Shown here: piece after piece, positions 62,861 to 64,000 of the stretch
Position numbering within the stretch: position 1 is the first letter of the stretch
How the letters are laid out: every line of letters starts with the position of its first letter
Assembly: GCA_947579605.1 (NCBI GenBank)
Contig: OX388314.1
Location: 17,667,982-17,731,981, forward strand
DNA: 64,000 nt
DNA from: Athripsodes cinereus
Lineage: Eukaryota; Arthropoda; Insecta; Trichoptera; Leptoceridae
Direction of reading: 5' to 3'
Translations under genes and position numbers: made by a program
Notes under the pieces: model-generated
Databases searched by the model: none
Told to the model about the DNA's origin: nothing
The model's input: the letters and a program-made list of their open reading frames with translations, nothing else

Positions 62861-63080
62861 GGTATCCCGGGAGGTCTCGGGTTCGATTCCCGGCCAGGGC
62901 AAAATGAAGAATGATCTTTTTTCAAATTGTCCTGGGTCTGGGTGTTACATGTGTATGTGTTCAGTGCATTGTATATATGTGTATCGTCGTGTTAGTACCC
63001 AAAATACAAGATTCATATCCTAGTTTGGGACTAGCTCGGTTTCTGTGAATTGTCTATACGAGTTGTGTTATAAAAAAAAA
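62861..63080 (+). mobile_element. SINE family B, 5'-truncated copy
   Basis: B box GGTTCGATTCCC at 62880-62891, then CGGCCAGGGCAAAATGAAGA, CTGGGTGTTACATGTG, TAGTTTGGGACTAGCTCGG and an A-run tail. Its head is missing compared with the minus-strand copy at 63190-63315. Confidence 0.75.
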
Positions 63081-63189
63081 TGCACTAAGCACATTGAGTT
63101 GTATAACTGATATTTTTATGATACTGTTTTATTCTGTAATATTGTAACCAAGTAATTTTTGTAATATTGAAGAATAAAAATAAGATTAA

Positions 63190-63315
63190 TAAAAATGTAA
63201 CACCCAGAACACTTTGAAAAAGGTAATTCTTCATTTTGCTCTGGCCGGGAATCGAACAAGGGACCTCGTGACTCAAAGGCAAGAGCATTATCTCCGTGCC
63301 ACGCCAGCCGCCAGA
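63190..63315 (-). mobile_element. SINE family B, copy 2 with complete tRNA-like head
   Basis: Minus strand: CGGCTGGCGTGGCACGGAGA (A-box region), TTGTTCGATTCCCGGCCAGA (B box), AAAATGAAGAATTACC, CTGGGTGTTACATTT. It lies tail to tail with the copy at 62861. The head looks derived from a tRNA. Confidence 0.75.
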
Positions 63316-64000
63316 GAGATTATAATGTTGGTGTCTTTATACAGTATTTTGAAGTACAGCCATTCGATAATAGCATTGTTGTATATATCTATTGTTATTA
63401 CCTGCTGACTCGGTTGTAAATAGTGCGGTATGTGAAGAGTGTGGTATGGTGCAAGCGAGAAGAAGCAAATGTATTCATAATAATCATAATATACGAACTA
63501 CGTAGTATTCTTACTGAATTCTTATAAGAAATTAATTCGAAAGATTTTAATTCGTATCTAGGAAACAACAGCGGGGAAAGGGAAGATGCAGATCGCGCGG
63601 AGGGAGAAATCTACCGTAGAACGCATTTTCGAAATCTTACGGCGCTACACCCTACCCTTAAGTTCGTTACCTACTCTAAGAAAAAAGATGTCAACATTTT
63701 TAAAGATGGATTTAACTTTCTACATTATTCGTAATATTTTGATGATCTGCCTTTTTTTAAATTCTTAGAAAATCTTTTCCTCTTGAAAATAATGATGGAA
63801 AATATAATTTTTCAAAAAGAAACGCTTTTAGCCGTATTCAAGATGAAATTAATCATAAAACTAACGATTTTTTAAACTTATTTTAGCAATAAAGAATAAT
63901 TTTTTTAATAAAGTAAAAATATGACCACCTAACAAAATTAACAGTTAGTGATATTTTAAAACACATTTAAGTACTTATGCTTATAAGCAACAAAAATATT

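Larger units (their letters stand above)
51082..64000 (-). other. Upstream intron, at least 12.9 kb, transposon-rich
   Basis: Intron 5' of exon A, open at the right edge. It contains the LINE, SINE and MITE copies listed below. Unexplained parts include 57270-60480, within which 58250-58500 is richer in GC but gives no protein or repeat I recognise. The segment 63320-64000 holds nothing recognised. Confidence 0.7.

Noticed and set aside
51082..64000. Missing first half of the CUB domain of exon A
   Set aside because: No minus-strand frame here shows a CUB opening with a phase-2 donor; the exon probably lies beyond 64000.
1..64000. CRISPR arrays, operons, bacterial genes
   Set aside because: Spliced exons, pol III SINEs and RTE elements show this is animal nuclear DNA; no regular spacer array is present.

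Overview
This is AT-rich animal DNA. It has large spliced genes with short coding exons, intact RTE-type retrotransposons, tRNA-derived SINEs and many short inverted-repeat elements. The frequent TAGGTACCTA-type microrepeats and the RTE types suggest an insect; I would guess Lepidoptera or Hemiptera, but the sequence alone does not settle the order.

One host gene spans the window on the minus strand. Fourteen coding exons, from 51081 down to 1, join with consistent splice phases into about 1850 codons. Both ends of the gene lie outside the window. It encodes a type I membrane protein. The extracellular order is: end of a CUB domain, a C-type-lectin-like domain, three more CUB domains, three EGF-like modules. 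One transmembrane helix follows, then a very long Ser/Pro-rich cytoplasmic tail with a KVTF motif of the type that docks protein phosphatase 1. Exon J can be spliced into the long tail (donor at 7925) or read through to a stop at 7896, which suggests long-tail and short-tail isoforms. I do not recognise the gene by name.

The introns, especially the 29-kb one (21684-50833) and the one open at the right edge, are packed with mobile DNA. There are two types of RTE-like LINE. One full-length 3.2-kb copy has an intact 1052-codon endonuclease/reverse-transcriptase ORF and a perfect 11-bp target-site duplication (36584-39814). Several 5'-truncated copies lie at 13.7, 48.0, 52.9, 53.6 and 60.5-62.9 kb. 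A SINE family shares its 3' end with the second RTE type, and one copy is caught inserted in an RTE fragment with a 15-bp duplication. DNA-transposon derivatives include two hAT-type elements with 8-bp duplications (one carrying a nested RTE), a TA-flanked mariner/Tigger-type element, a 211-bp palindromic MITE present twice with its empty site also in the window, and several other foldback elements.

The most interesting layer is a set of inverted-repeat elements of at least four sequence families (23.6, 25.7, 31.0, 32.0, 32.8, 33.9, 44.3, 45.0 and 57.2 kb). All share one RNA-like plan: YTGANRA-like box, one extra base, a short hairpin, GAAA, a short palindrome, then T and C or T. That is the plan of a small hammerhead ribozyme with a palindromic stem III, as known from Penelope-like elements and animal retrozymes. 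Several copies lie in the sense direction of the host intron. I infer a population of candidate self-cleaving RNAs here; activity is untested.
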